From Limonium bicolor (Eukaryota; Streptophyta; Magnoliopsida; Caryophyllales; Plumbaginaceae): DNA of 64,000 nt. Positions 42,521-54,193 of the stretch are shown here, one piece after another. Each line of letters starts with the position of its first letter. The first letter of the stretch is position 1. Under the pieces are notes generated by a model. The model was not told where the DNA came from. It saw only the letters and a list, made by a program, of their open reading frames with translations, and ran no database searches. The translations under genes and the position numbers were made by a program. Location of the stretch: the NCBI GenBank assembly GCA_023374045.1, contig CM041782.1:186700925-186764924 (forward strand), read 5' to 3'.

Positions 42521-44547
42521 TACAGATTCTTCTATTAATATGTTCTTTCAACTCCAAACTCTTCCCATGTATACTATTATGTTCCAACCTCATTTAGGTC
42601 CCTCAAATACACTTTAAACATTCCTCTAAAACCATTAAATCACTCACCAATATCCACCTTGATCATTATGCATTTTCATTGTAATAATGCCAACTTCTTA
42701 TAATGTTTTTCACTAGGTTTCTAGGTGGTGGTTCACACCTAATGTAACCTCTATGCCAATGCTTCCTCATCACTATAACATCATCTCCCAAGCATCTTTC
42801 ACCATCTAAACTCTTTTATGCATTTACCTAAGGCTTCTTCACAAGTTATTCTTCCCTCCATCAACACATCATTTCCTTCCTAGTTGTCTACCAACTCTTG
42901 CCTAGCCCTAAATACTTCAAGTACATTCTTTTGATTCCTAACCCTCCTTGGTGACGCCTAAATCTTATGACTCATTAAAACACCTTAAGCTCACCCTTTT
43001 CATTAAGACAACCACTAGAACTTCCTAGTACTCCTTAGTCATGAGATTTCCTAGAACATCTTAAACTCTTAGGTTCTTCATTATATTTTGCCATGGGTTC
43101 TCTAGTATATTGTTACACCCAACATTTGGCTTTTCTCATCATCAAACAACCAAGATCACTCATATCCTCATTGCAACATCTTAACACACAATCTACACCA
43201 AAACTACACCACATCACAATATAGTGCTTAAACTTAAAATGCTTGGCACTTAGGCCCTTAAATGACAATAATCTTAATCACTGAATTTCCACATATATTT
43301 GCCTTCAACCTGCGAATACACACAACAAGGCTCCCATTGAAATAAAATGCTTCTTGTAATTCATCACCACATTGTTTAACTAAGTCTTTTTCTCATTTGC
43401 TCTTTAGTCACTAGTTCTCAATATAATAGTATTCTTTCTCTTAGGTTTATAACTCCTTCCCAAGGTAAACTCTACACTAAACTTATCATATATCTAAATC
43501 CCATTCCCTTAAACAACAACACCTTAAGGTAAGTAATTTACCTTGTTCTTTCTCAAGCTTCACAAACTTTCCTCCTTAGTTTTCCCTCTTCAATTTCGGT
43601 CACCAATACAAATCTCCTTGCCAATACTCTAAACAATGTCCAATGATTCTAATGAGCACTCAACAACTTATTAACCTCAAGGAATAAAACCTAGGTTAAA
43701 AATGTGTTTTAAGGTTTTAGATTGATTGTTTTACCTTAGTTCCTCAAGGCAACTTGGGTTTGAAGCTAGAAGGACCTCCTCTCCCCTTTGAAGAGTAGAA
43801 ACAAGCTATGACAAGGCATCAAAATGAAGCCTCATGAGTATATATTTTCGGTCAAGAAGAAAGGTGATGGAAACCTAGATTTTCTTGCACTTTCTTTACC
43901 TTAAGAGAATGGAGATGCCAATGGAGTCTCCAAGCTTGAGTTTCCTCCTCTAATGGTGGTTTGGCTTGGCACCAAAGTGAAGCTCTTGGATTTTTGAAAA
44001 GATAGAAAGATGGAGCTTGAGCTAACTAAGAAGAATCTATGCTTTGTTTTGGATTTGGAGCTAAAATGAGTAAGTGGTGTGCAAGAGAAGATGGAGCTAG
44101 CATGGGGAAGAAGCTCACGTTGATGGAGAAGGGAGAGAGAGTAAGAAATCGTGGAACCAAGGGAGAATGAAGAAGTTAGGAGAGAGAGAAGACTAATGTG
44201 AGATATTTGTTCCTAAAAGCAAATAGTGACTAGTACATCCCCTCCCTTATTTATCAATATTTCAATCTTGTGTTGTGACTCATCTCCCCTCCTTATAAAA
44301 AAAACCGGCCACCCTTAAGTAACCAAGGTTACTTTAGTCCTTGTTTGTCAATTAACTCACTTATATTACTTATGTTACAAACTAGCTTAATTAAATCACT
44401 ATTCATACAACAAGGCACATTGTTGTGAAATTTTTGATTTCCCACTAATATAGCCTCCCAAATGTGATACTATATAGTACACATATATATTTAAGAGTAA
44501 TGATGGACATTTAGCCATTCAAAACTCATTTACAAGACAATTTTTCA

Positions 44548-44581
44548 AAAATGTGCTTTAAGACTCCTTAAAGCACATTTT
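44548..44581. promoter_or_regulatory. Conserved 34-bp U3 palindrome (D 5' LTR)
   Basis: Identical to 34146-34179, with perfect arms. Confidence 0.6.
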
Positions 44582-44839
44582 GTGTTTAAACTTGTTTTCA
44601 AGCTTGGTTTTCTTTGGTAATTGTTTTAAAATGACCATTAGGATATTACTAAGGTCTTAGAACAATATTTGGGTACTCTCCCAAGTCTCTCCAAGCTCTT
44701 AAAGCACGTTTTTGCTTAAACCGCACTTTCGGTGTTTCCTTATATTTCCTTTGTTTAAAAGTTTCAAATATTCCTAAGGCATTCTTTAGCTTCTTAACTT
44801 AATTATCACTTAACACCATATCTAAGTTGGGGTATTGCA

Positions 44840-45425
44840 ATTATGCTGGGATGAGTCGAGTGAGACGGTCATTATAGGACCAGAGTATCTGGAGCAAGTT
44901 CAAGCAGAAGTTCGCCAGATCCGGGCTAACATGAAAACAGCTCAGGATAGACAGAAGTCGTACGCAGATGTGCGCAGACGTGACCTGGAGTTCGCCGTGG
45001 GTGATCAGGTATTTTTGAGAGTATCCCCCATGAAGAGAGTGTTTCGTTTTGGCCAGAAAGGCAAGTTGAGCCCAAAATATGTGGGGCCTTATGTTGTGAT
45101 GAGCGAATCAGCCCGGTAGCTTATAGACTTGACCTACCCGCCGAGCTGGGCAAGGTACATGATGTATTCCATGTGTCCCAGTTGAAGAAGTATATGTCTC
45201 ATCCGTCTCATGTGCTTCAGCCTGAAAGGATAACCTTAGAGCCGACCATGCGATCAGTGGAGACTCCGGTATGCATTCTGGATACTAAGACTCGAGACAC
45301 TCGCCATAAGTCTGTGAGACTGGTGAAGGTTCTCTGGTCTAACCAGGACGTTGAGGAGGCCACTTGGGAGCTGGAAGATAAGATGAAGGCGAAGTACCCG
45401 TCATTGTTACTTCTTAGTGTTTGTA
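44840..45425 (+). pseudogene. Element E pol, integrase C-terminus and chromodomain only
   Basis: The frame begins at the junction with D as [19 protein letters not shown], close to the same region of D's integrase, and runs through [20 protein letters not shown] (GPY/F domain). A one-base loss at ~45100 (GTGATGAGCGA) breaks the frame. It resumes as [20 protein letters not shown] and a chromodomain [20 protein letters not shown]. Everything upstream of mid-integrase is gone. E is a close relative of D on the opposite strand, truncated at 5' by the rearrangement that placed D here. Confidence 0.85.
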
Positions 45426-45433
45426 TGTATAGG

Positions 45434-45466
45434 GTACGGGGCGTACCCCTATTTAAGGGGGGTAGA
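45434..45466 (+). promoter_or_regulatory. Second polypurine-like tract and hairpin after pol (element E)
   Basis: Stem GGGTAC-GGGGC-GTACCC followed by TATTTAAGGGGGGTAGAG. Counterpart of 34709-34744 in D. Confidence 0.65.
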
Positions 45467-45709
45467 GCCGTTTCGGTTATGTGTATGACATGTATTTGGA
45501 TACATTGTCTGTGTTGTGTTGTTATGTTGTTACCCTGTTATGTACAGACCGCTGAGTCTGAATGATGTTGTGATGTTTTGTTGTTTGGACCTTGTGTCCG
45601 AGGTAATGTAAAGATGTTGTTAATGTTGATATGGAAGTGTTGTTGACATGTGTTCCCGTGTTCTAATATTTAGGATATGTGGAAGTATGAACTTTGGGGA
45701 CAAAGTTCT

Positions 45710-45725
45710 TTTAAGGGGGGTAGAT
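45710..45725 (+). promoter_or_regulatory. Polypurine tract of element E
   Basis: TTTTAAGGGGGGTAGAT directly before the LTR start TGAAATACCCC. The preceding GACAAAGTTC is shared with C and D. Confidence 0.8.
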
Positions 45726-45990
45726 TGAAATACCCCAAACCTAGTTATGTTGTTTAAACATTTAAATATGGTATATTAAGACTGAAAAAAGTCTTAGAAA
45801 TATTGGTAAACAAATTTAAACAATAGAAAACATAAAATGTGCTTTAAGGTTAATAAAGGCCAAAATGTGCTCTAAGCTTGGGATAAGCTTGGTTAAGACC
45901 TAATGAACTTACCAAGACCTTATTTATATACTAATGAACATATTAAACCAATTACCAAAGAAAACCAAGCTTGAAAACAAGTTAAAACAC

Positions 45991-46024
45991 AAAATGTGCT
46001 TTAAGGAGTCTTAAAGCACATTTT
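45991..46024. promoter_or_regulatory. Conserved 34-bp U3 palindrome (LTR E copy)
   Basis: Perfect arms AAAATGTGCTTTAAG / CTTAAAGCACATTTT around GAGT, as in LTR B. Confidence 0.6.
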
Positions 46025-47845
46025 CGAAAAATTGTCTTGTAAATGAGTTTTGAATGGCTAAATGTCCATCATTACTCTTTAATTAATATGTGTACTATAT
46101 AGTATCACATTTGGAGGTCTATATCAATGGGAAATCAAAAATTTCACTTCTAAGTGCCTTGTTTTTATGAATAGTGATTTTAATAAGCTAGTTTGTAACA
46201 TATGTTTGTATAAGTAATTAAATTGACAAATAAAGACTATAATACCCCTAAGTACTAAAAGGGGGCCGGTTTTCTTAAGTGTGGTGACTCACCACTCTCT
46301 TGTTAACATATTAAGTAAATAATGATAACTAAATAAAGTACTTTTTACTTTATAACTACAAATATCTTCAAAAAGTAAGTTCACTTTCATTTCTCTCATC
46401 TTCTTGCATTCACACGGTTCCATGCTCTCTTCAACCTCTCTTCTTCATTCTCTTCCACGGTAATACCACACACCACCATTAAACTCCATCTTTGATCTCT
46501 TGTAAAATCTAGCTCACTTAACCAAATCAAAAACAAACACCGCCATTCTCTTAGTCTCATCAAGCTCTTCATTCCTATCTTCTCAAAACTTCAAGACCAC
46601 CATTTTGGTGCCATGGAGTTCCACCATTGAAGGAGCTTGAGCTTGTATTTCTACATATTATTACTCTCCTTTGCTTCTAGGTAAGGAATCTCAAATAAAA
46701 ACTTCATTTCCTCCATGTTTTGTGGTTGACCGAAAATACCCATTGAAGGTGCTCTTTATATGGCTTTGTTTTAGCTTCATTCCAACCTTTCAAGGACTAG
46801 GTGGAGTCCTCTCTTCATAGATATTCAAACCCTCTTCAAAGACCAAGGTAAAACAACTACATTAATGTTTTTGAAATAATGTAAAAACTAGGGTTTACAA
46901 TGAGTTTAAGCTTGGAGCTTGTATACTCATTTCAATGCTTGTATATTGTTTAGTAGTTGACAAGGAATCAAGTACCTAGCCGATTTTAAACAAGAAAGGA
47001 GTTTGTGTGGAAAAGAGGTAAATGTACTAACCTAATGTAGTTTAATGCCTTAGGAGAAATGAGCTTATAATGCTTGTTAAAACTACCTAAAGAGCAAACG
47101 GTAAATGCCCTAGTGAAATGTTCTTAAGGAGACTAGTAAAAGAACATATGTCTTGTTGTATGTATTTGCAGGTCAAAGGCATATATATTGTGGAGATTCA
47201 GTGTTTAAGGGTTATGCACTTTAAGGGCCTAAGAGCCATGCATTTTAAGGGCCTAAGTTCCATGCAATTTAAATTAAGCACTATATTGTGATGTAGTGTA
47301 AATTTGGTGAAACTATGTGTGTGAGAGTGTTCTTGGTGAGTTAAGGTGTTCTTGTGTACTTGATGGAGAAAACAATGTGTTTTGGCTTAGTAATGTTCTA
47401 GGAGAATCCATGTCAAAATTTAGGTAAGAAGCAAGAAGTTCTAAGTGTTTATATAAGGCTTGGTGAACTAGAAATGTTGGAAATGCTTAAGTATTTTACA
47501 AGAGGAGAAATAATGTGTTAAGGTGTTCTAGGTAAACAAAGGGACTTAGACATCAACTAGGGTCTAAGTGGTAAGAAATGATGCTTGGGAGATGATGTTG
47601 AAATGAGGAGGAAGCATTTTTGGGATAGTAGTTATCATAGGTATAAAACACCACTTGGAGACTAGGAGGAAATAACATAAGCGTTAGGAATTTCGGTATG
47701 AAATGAGTAAGTGTTTAAGGTGATAGATAATGAGTTTCATGGATGTTGTATGTGGATATAAGTGTACCAAATGTTGTTAGGAAACATTAAGAGGCTTTAG
47801 GAGAAGTTTGGTGAAGATTTGACAAGTTTGGGCAAGTTTAGATGG

Positions 47846-48250
47846 CGTCCGGCCCAGGGGTCCGACCCAAGTTTGGGTCGGACAGCCTCTGTTAGACGTC
47901 AGGAAATTGTTCTGGAACGGTCCGACCCAGAGGACTTGGGTCGGACATGGGTCGGACGGTCAAGTTTTGAAGGACGAAAAATGTTCTAGAATGGTCCGAC
48001 CCAGTCAGGTGAGTCGGACATGGGTCGGACGGGCGTGTTTGTAAGGCGGTAAGTTTCTGTAATGGTCCTACCCAGTCGAGTGAGTCGGACTTGGGTCGGA
48101 CATGTATGTTCAAAGGTCGATAAAATTCTCTGGAATGGTCCGACCCAGAAGGTTGGGTCGGACATGGGTCGGACAAGTTGAGTTTTTTTTAAACCCGAAA
48201 ATCACTGGAAGGGTCCGACCTAGTTGTGGGTCAGACGGTGGGTCGGACAG
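47846..48250. repeat. Inverted-repeat array, TCCGACCCA type (LTR E)
   Basis: About six units of GGTCCGACCCAG...TGGGTCGGACATGGGTCGGAC. Unit order and number differ from LTR B. Confidence 0.85.
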
Positions 48251-49604
48251 ACCAAAACTTAAAAAAAAAACAGAAAAGAATGTGACTTATGTAGTTAACC
48301 CTAGGGGGTATAATGAAGGTAACCTAGGGTAAGTTAGACATTAAAAACATGTCATACAATCATGTTAAACATTTAGTATGTTTGAAGTTAAATAAGTAAT
48401 TAACCGACGTTATTAATTATGTGTAGGAGTGACCTACGGAGGGAATCAATCGAGGCAAGGACCAAGGTATGGTTTTCTTGCAGTCTGTTGCCTACCGGTT
48501 TACACCGGCTTGTGTGTTGTTTGTTTTCTGTGTGTTTATGACTTTGTAAGATTAAACCATGTAAAGAGTTTACAGTTGTTAAATATTATTATGTTGTTAA
48601 GTATGACTCTCTCTTCCCTTGTGTGTGTCTAACAAGACTTGACCTATTATTGTGATTTGTGTACTGAGTTCATTAATGAACTGCTGACAAGTGCTAAGGG
48701 GGGAAGTGAGGAGTCCGGTCTGTTCCGGCCACGCGTGTGAGTATGGGAGTCGATGTCATAACCGGTTCGATTCTCTTTGTATGTTATGGTTGTTTTCCAA
48801 TTTGGTTTCCAACCTTCCCTTTAGCTTAACCAAGGCTATTTTACTGACTCACGTCGGGCCACATGGGCATACTATGTGTTATTTCGGTGGGCTTGGATCA
48901 CTATATCCGAGGCACCTTGTGTTAAGTTATCCGTTCAATCTAACACGACGGTAACGAGTATGTAACGAGCTTAGCATGAGCATGGCAACATTCTCTAAGC
49001 TCTCTTTGGGGACTAACTGTGTTGGTTCTCTTCCTAAAAGGAATTTTTCTTGTGTGATGATGTTGTGTACAATACCCATGATGTGATATATATGTATAAG
49101 TTGTGTGTTTAAAATGAATGCCATGTCATCATGACAATTAGTTTGCGCGCATCCCGGTAGCCGATGGGCTGCGCGTTAACCATACCAGCCAAGAGTTGTT
49201 GACCCCCTCGGGGGCTCCATATTTCTTTTACTGCAGGATGAGGATCGAAGAAGCGGAGTGGCTTTAGATCCTAGGATGCAGGTTTACTTTTGGTTGCTTT
49301 TGGATGTTGGCCCGGGATGCGCCTGTGCTCCCGTGGCGTTATTATTTTGGTTGTGAACGGTTTACAGTGACAGTATACAGTAAAGGATGTAAGTAAATAC
49401 TCGGTATTATGTCAATGTATATATATGGTTATTAGTTCTATGCTCGGGAGTCTGATCATCAGACCGGTACACTTGTATTTATTCAGCCTTGTTAACCACG
49501 TGGGTGGTTGACGGCGTTGTAGCACCAATCGTTTAGTTACTGTTTAGTTGTTTAAGTTCCGCTGCGATTTCAAGTAGTGTTATGTGCGTAGTAGGGGTGT
49601 TACA

Positions 49605-49905
49605 ATATACATCATAAACATCATAAAAAGGTACCACACACATGGGTGTATACACATCATTCAAACCAGTATCTTGTAGGATACATACATATAAGTGCAC
49701 ATTACACACAAACAAACCAACAACGTATGTCCCATATACCAAACAACACACAACAAAACATCGTATGCCCCGCATACCACCAATTCAATGTTTGCCCCGC
49801 ATACGAACAAACAAATATCATATGCCCCGCATACCACCAAACTACTGTATGCCCCACATACAAAACAACAAAACTCAGTGCACACACGTGCACAACCAAG
49901 AGGCT
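49605..49905. repeat. Untranslated end of element F with GTATGCCCCGCATAC repeats
   Basis: Four copies of a small palindrome GTATG-CCCCG-CATAC at 49763-49861, spaced ~27 bp. The apparent 153-codon frame at 49642-50103 reads through this repeat and is not a gene. Confidence 0.55.
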
Positions 49906-52398
49906 CTACCCCCCTTAAAAAGGGTTACGCCCCCATACCCCACAAGTATACAACAACCGCTCAACAAGGAGCGCTGGATACTTGGCTCTCATAGAGTTCT
50001 CCAACTCCCGTGTGGAATCTTCCACCTTTGGAGTGGATTATCCTCATATCAGAGAGATGGGTATGACTCTCGCCCTCCGGGCTCCACAATACATAAAGGG
50101 TGAGGCACTGAACTATTTGTGCTCTCTCCCGAATTCGTTCTAATGGGCCCACTCGCTCCATACTGTGGCGCAGACCCATGAACATAGGCTCAGTTTGCCT
50201 CTTTTTATTGCCGTATATCTTATTGTTTGGATTACTAGCGTACATGCGCGTATCTTCTCTCACTTATTTTCAGCTTGAGGTGTAAGATGACATTGGCTAG
50301 TTGTTAGTACTTAGTTCATTTGCACTTGTCCTTGTAATACTAAGACGTACTAGCCTTCATGTCCACGGAGGTAATGATTGTCATCCGTGTCTCCTGTTGG
50401 TTTTGTTCCGGAGTAACACATTATTGTAGTTCTTTGGTACTTACTTCGTATTGATATAAATTACATCCTCCCGTGTGTCGGGGTTAGCAACAACGTTCGT
50501 ATGGTTCTTCCTGCTTTCTGCCAGGGGAATCCATATGTTGTGCTCGTATTAGAGTTCAGCATCTTCATCTTCCACTTCACATTATTCTCTGCTAATTTTA
50601 CACGTCTAAGTTCGTCCACATATTTATTATTGATGGTTGTTCTTGTTGGTCGGTTCTGCACGTACCATATCCCAGTCGATTCGATGGTTATTAGTTCTCA
50701 TAACGTTTATGTTCTTGCTTAAAGCATCTGCTAGTATACTAGCTTTGTCTTTCATCCTTGCGTAGTCATGCGTTTATGTTCACATCATTGGGTAGATTCC
50801 TCTGGATTTCAAGAATTTGCTTGATCCTTATGAGGGTTCTAGATATTATTCGCCCATGTAATGGGTTTCCTATTTCTGTCATCTGTGTCCACGTCTTCGA
50901 AAGGTTCCTTGTCTTCACTGTGTAATGTATGCTACTATGTGTTGAAGGTTCTTGGTTTTTCTAGCCCGTTGGTTTAACTGCGGCTCGTCTCGTCCATCAT
51001 CGAGGTAATCTGCATCACTGTCCTTGGCACGAAGTTGACTACTTCTCGTGTTCCTTACACTACTTGTCTACATACATGGGGTACCATACTGATACATTAC
51101 AACTAACCTGACAAAATTATAATTAAGTCTTTCAGGACCACATGCTCCTATCAGAGTGTGGTCGTCCCACGTCTCGTTTAGTAAACTGGTAGTGTCCGTC
51201 ACACGGCTATTGTGAAGTATTCTATTGTCAATCTCCCTTTTGATGGATGTCCTTTTGTAGTGTGATGTCGATTAGTTCGAGTTGTCGTAGGTATTATTAT
51301 CCTAGCGGCATGGATGATAAAGGCGGTTGGAGACAATATTTTTGCTCCCCAGACTCGTGTCCTTCTAGTAATATATAGTATCTGGCACTCCTATCTAAAG
51401 GTAGTTCTTTGGTTGTTAATCAGTTAAACATTAAATATTGATTCACCTTTACGGCTGCAATCGATTCTTGTAATATTCGTGTTGGGTTTAGCAACATTGG
51501 TCCTCCTATCTTAATTTCCTTGAGTACTATACATATTATTTTCCTCCCGGTTTAATTATTATATCATCTCACCTGCAGTTCACATACGTTCCCTCATCTG
51601 TTTAGTTGGATGCTTTGTGGATTGCATAATAGCTTGAGCAACTCGACTCTTCACTTCTCAACCATCCTCAGTGACGGTGGTGCATCTACAAGGGTATGCC
51701 ATTTCACACAAGTTTATGCTTGTCCATAAGGATTAAACATTCAGCTCTATTAGTGATTAGCATTAAATGCTGGTATACGCTTTTAGTATTCGGCTAATAA
51801 GCCATGTATGAAAATTCTCAAACAATTAAATTGGTGTGGTTTACGGTGGCTATATATATTCCCTTCAGTTGTATTGGTCAGACTAACAGGTCTTCCCGAG
51901 GTTTCATAGGTTCCTAATCTTAAAGGTTCATATGAAAAACTGGTATGAAAATTTTGGTATTTACTAAGAGATTAAAATGTAGTCGTAGCTGCAACACTTG
52001 TTGTGGCAAGTGCGTAAGGCAGATGGAAATTTCAGTGGGTTAATTGTCATAGCGCTTGTAGTAGCAAGTGCGCCATGCAGGTTTAGATATTGGTTCAGTA
52101 ATTTACTAGTCTCGTTGACTCTCTCGTCATTAAGTATGGTTTAAATAATAGAGTAGGCATTAAAATTCCATTCATATACATAAGATCGGTCAAGGTTTCA
52201 AGGTTACTAGTATCGGGTACACACATCTAGTCCCAAAGTCATACACAAAAAGGCGAGTGGTCACTGACACACTCCCACATATTTACAGCATATATCTGTC
52301 TAATATATAAGGTTAAGTACATAACAAAATAAGTAAAAGTGTTCCACTAGCGGTATCTCGGAGTTCAGGGTACTCATGCCCAATCGACTCCCTCCCTT
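49906..52398 (-). pseudogene. Decayed pol of element F
   Basis: The + strand CTACCCCCCTTAAAAAGG at 49907 marks the post-pol tract. Beyond it the minus strand retains scraps of a chromodomain end (GAGCGCTGGATACTTGGCTC matches the reverse of a KYPAL-type tail) and of integrase (51165-51205, counterpart of 27085-27125). No frame survives. Text such as CAAGTGCGCCATGCAGG (52070) is shared with the decayed pol of C, so C and F internal regions are related. Confidence 0.5.
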
Positions 52399-52890
52399 TC
52401 AGGGCTCCAGCATCGATAGATGTCTGGCCCTCCTGACCACCTCGTGGTACTCCGGATCCTTCAGCTGAGGTCTTCTGAGTAGTTTTGGTGGTCCATAGTT
52501 ATGGCCTTCTGGGTTCATCCAGCACTCGAACTCCCGGTGGCCCTCTTTCTTGCAATACCGGCACTCAACTTTGCGGCCACTGCAGTCGACCCCAGGATGG
52601 TCCTTCCCGCAACGCTTGCAATAGAAGTGGCGCTGGGGCTGTCCGGTGCCCTTAGGAGGCGCAGATCTCAGAGGCTGAGCATCTGTAGCTGGGCCAGTCA
52701 ACCAAGGGACGGGCTCTTTCCCCTTCGCTCCCTGGTGACCCTGCAGCCCTTTCTTTTGGAAGAATTCTTTCCCTTCTTTTGCCATCGCCTGGAGACGCTC
52801 GTCAAACCTCAGACTCTCCCTTAGGGTTATTCTCTTCTTGTCCCAAGAGTCTCTTCCCGAATCTGAGTAGAGCTCCATCTCCAGCGTCAT
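52399..52890 (-). pseudogene. gag zinc-knuckle part of element F
   Basis: 163 codons with RDSWDKKRITLRESLRFDER, FFQKKGLQGHQGAKGKEPVP, then FYCKRCGKDHPGVDCSGRKV and ECRYCKKEGHREFECWMNP. Two knuckles follow each other: CX2CX3HX4C, then CX2CX4HX4C, the same pair and spacing as in gag exon 3 of D. The frame stops after LSMLEP, where protease would be expected, and I see no AlkB-like text next to it. No upstream frame connects cleanly to the gag start at 53962, since 52891-53563 is decayed. Confidence 0.7.
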
Positions 52891-53563
52891 AGCACTCCGT
52901 ATAGGGGGTGAAGATGTCAGAAGTCACAATTTCCACACCTGATAGTGGTTCAGCCTAATAGCTCTCATCTAGACGAGCTTCGCAACTCTAGAGAGCGATT
53001 GAGCTTCTAACTGACCCTTACAAGCCCTTCTACTCGACTATCACTAAGACCCTTTTGCCCTATATCTGGTGTTACATAAACATAACTATCAGTCCTTACG
53101 GTCTCAGGACTGATGCTTCTGCCTTGACTGACTCTCGGCGTCACTTTAACAACACCTTCGGTAGTACTCTATCGGAAGGCATTAGATAGAATCTTCCAGC
53201 GTCCTCCAGTAGGCTTCGATAGCATCCGACAATTGACCTCCGAGTCTCTGGTAGATCCCTCGCATCGGGGCCCGGTAGCAGGCTTCGACAATTGGTCTCC
53301 GGTAGCCTTAGCACGGTAGACACTACCTTCCGCATGGTATATCATACATTACAGAGGGTAGCACCCATCGCCATCTGGATGCAAAACAACAATCCCCCCC
53401 GGAACTTCTCGACCTTCACGGTCTCTTAGTAATCAACTCTGGGGATGAAGTCCAGCAGACTGATGAATCATGCATAGTACTCATCCACGGTCAGACCTCC
53501 CTGGGAGTGTCTCAAACTCACGGCGCTTCTTTTGTTTGAGATGTGCAGGGTAGTCCATCCCCC

Positions 53564-53962
53564 TCAGTAGCTCGACGAAGGCAGCCCACGTAAAGTCGGG
53601 CGTAGGCAGGTGATGGTCCTTGACCAACATCCACCAGTGCTGGCTGCATCCTTCAGGTGGAAAGCAGCAATGACGACTCTCTTGTCGGCAGGTACTTGCA
53701 AAGCTTCATAGGCCTTCTCATGTTCTACTATGAAACGCTCCAAGGCTATGGGGTCTGGCTCCCCTGAATAAGTAGGTGGTCGGGTCTCGGTAACTGACTT
53801 TAGCCAGTTTGTCTCCCTAGGCTGTGGCGGGTGGGCCGGTGCTCCTTCAATTTGAGTACAAGGCTGTGCGAGAGCGGTAACAATCGTCTCGGCAACTTCA
53901 GGATTCGCGGGGTCACCGCCTCCACCTCTACCGGCACCACAGCCTCTAGTCCATCCAGACAT
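53564..53962 (-). pseudogene. gag N-terminal part of element F
   Basis: It starts MSGWTRGCGAGRGGGGDPAN and continues HPPQPRETNWLKSVTETRPP, YSGEPDPIALERFIVEHEKA and VVIAAFHLKDAAS, all equivalent to D Gag. A frameshift follows (AASTGGCW where AASTHWW-type text is expected), and the minus-strand text continues as decayed capsid to ~53400. Family match is clear; no product is expected. Confidence 0.75.
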
Positions 53963-54161
53963 ATGTATTATAGAATGTCGTATTATTACTCGGTAAATAT
54001 ATCGTACACAACCAGTGGATATTGAATTGCCTTTAAGGCTAATATATCACGTAATTTGCGTTACTAAACATAATTTCGTTTTAGACGAGTCATCTCGTAC
54101 CTCACAAACGTTTTCCGTGTTTCCAAGTCCTGAGCTCACTATCTTAACCTATTATCTCGTC

Positions 54162-54189
54162 ATCAGAGCGGCACTCCGCTCTGATATCA
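54162..54189 (-). promoter_or_regulatory. Primer-binding site and hairpin of element F
   Basis: Minus strand TGATATCAGAGC (54178-54189), one mismatch from the tRNA-Met PBS of D. It lies in a hairpin whose arms are ATCAGAGCGG and CCGCTCTGAT (+ strand 54162-54185). The part of the arm outside the PBS differs from D (GG/CC instead of GTA/TAC) yet still pairs. Confidence 0.75.
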
Positions 54190-54193
54190 CTTT

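Larger units (their letters stand above)
30279..44839 (-). mobile_element. Element D: near-complete AlkB-carrying Ty3/gypsy chromovirus
   Basis: 14.56 kb with LTRs of 4,166 and 4,038 bp that are nearly identical apart from small indels and one ~130-bp difference in the hairpin array. In element order (minus strand) it runs 5' LTR, PBS for initiator tRNA-Met, gag in three exons, an intron carrying an AlkB gene, PR, RT, RNase H, integrase, chromodomain, second polypurine-like tract plus hairpin, PPT, 3' LTR. Pol has two 1-bp frameshifts (37858-37862 and ~36677). The flanking 5-mers differ (AAACC left, ATTAT right), so no target duplication is seen. The left side is decayed minus-strand sequence of C, and the right side is plus-strand pol of E, so a rearrangement followed or accompanied insertion. 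Confidence 0.9.
40802..44839 (-). mobile_element. 5' LTR of element D
   Basis: From TGTAACACCCCG to GGGGTATTGCA (+ strand). It is nearly identical to 30279-34444, the main difference being a shorter hairpin array (42258-42520). High identity points to a recent insertion. The U3 palindrome is at 44548-44581. The right side is fused directly to plus-strand pol of element E. Confidence 0.9.
45726..49604 (+). mobile_element. LTR E (3' LTR), 3.88 kb, complete
   Basis: From TGAAATACCCC to GGGGTGTTACA. Same family as LTR B, but complete at its 3' end. It contains the U3 palindrome (45991), a TATA-like CTTTATAACTACAAATA (~46345), the leader block, paired GGCCTAAGAGCCATG words (~47225), the TCCGACCCA array (47846), CCGGTTTACACCGG (48497-48510) and the AACCACGTGGGTGGTT hairpin near 49493. 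The right flank ATATA does not repeat the left flank of B (TCCAT), so B and E cannot be shown to be one simple insertion. No gene inside. Confidence 0.85.

Noticed and set aside
30274..44844. Target duplication around element D
   Set aside because: AAACC on the left and ATTAT on the right do not match, and the two flanks come from different elements on opposite strands.
49642..50103. 153-codon Pro/His/Thr-rich frame
   Set aside because: Covers a short palindromic repeat and the decayed end of F pol; no domain, and it is antisense to the element.
52399..54193. An AlkB remnant in element F or G
   Set aside because: I looked for HQDKDE, GGESR and NLTFR-like text beside the gag of F and between gag and protease of G and found none.
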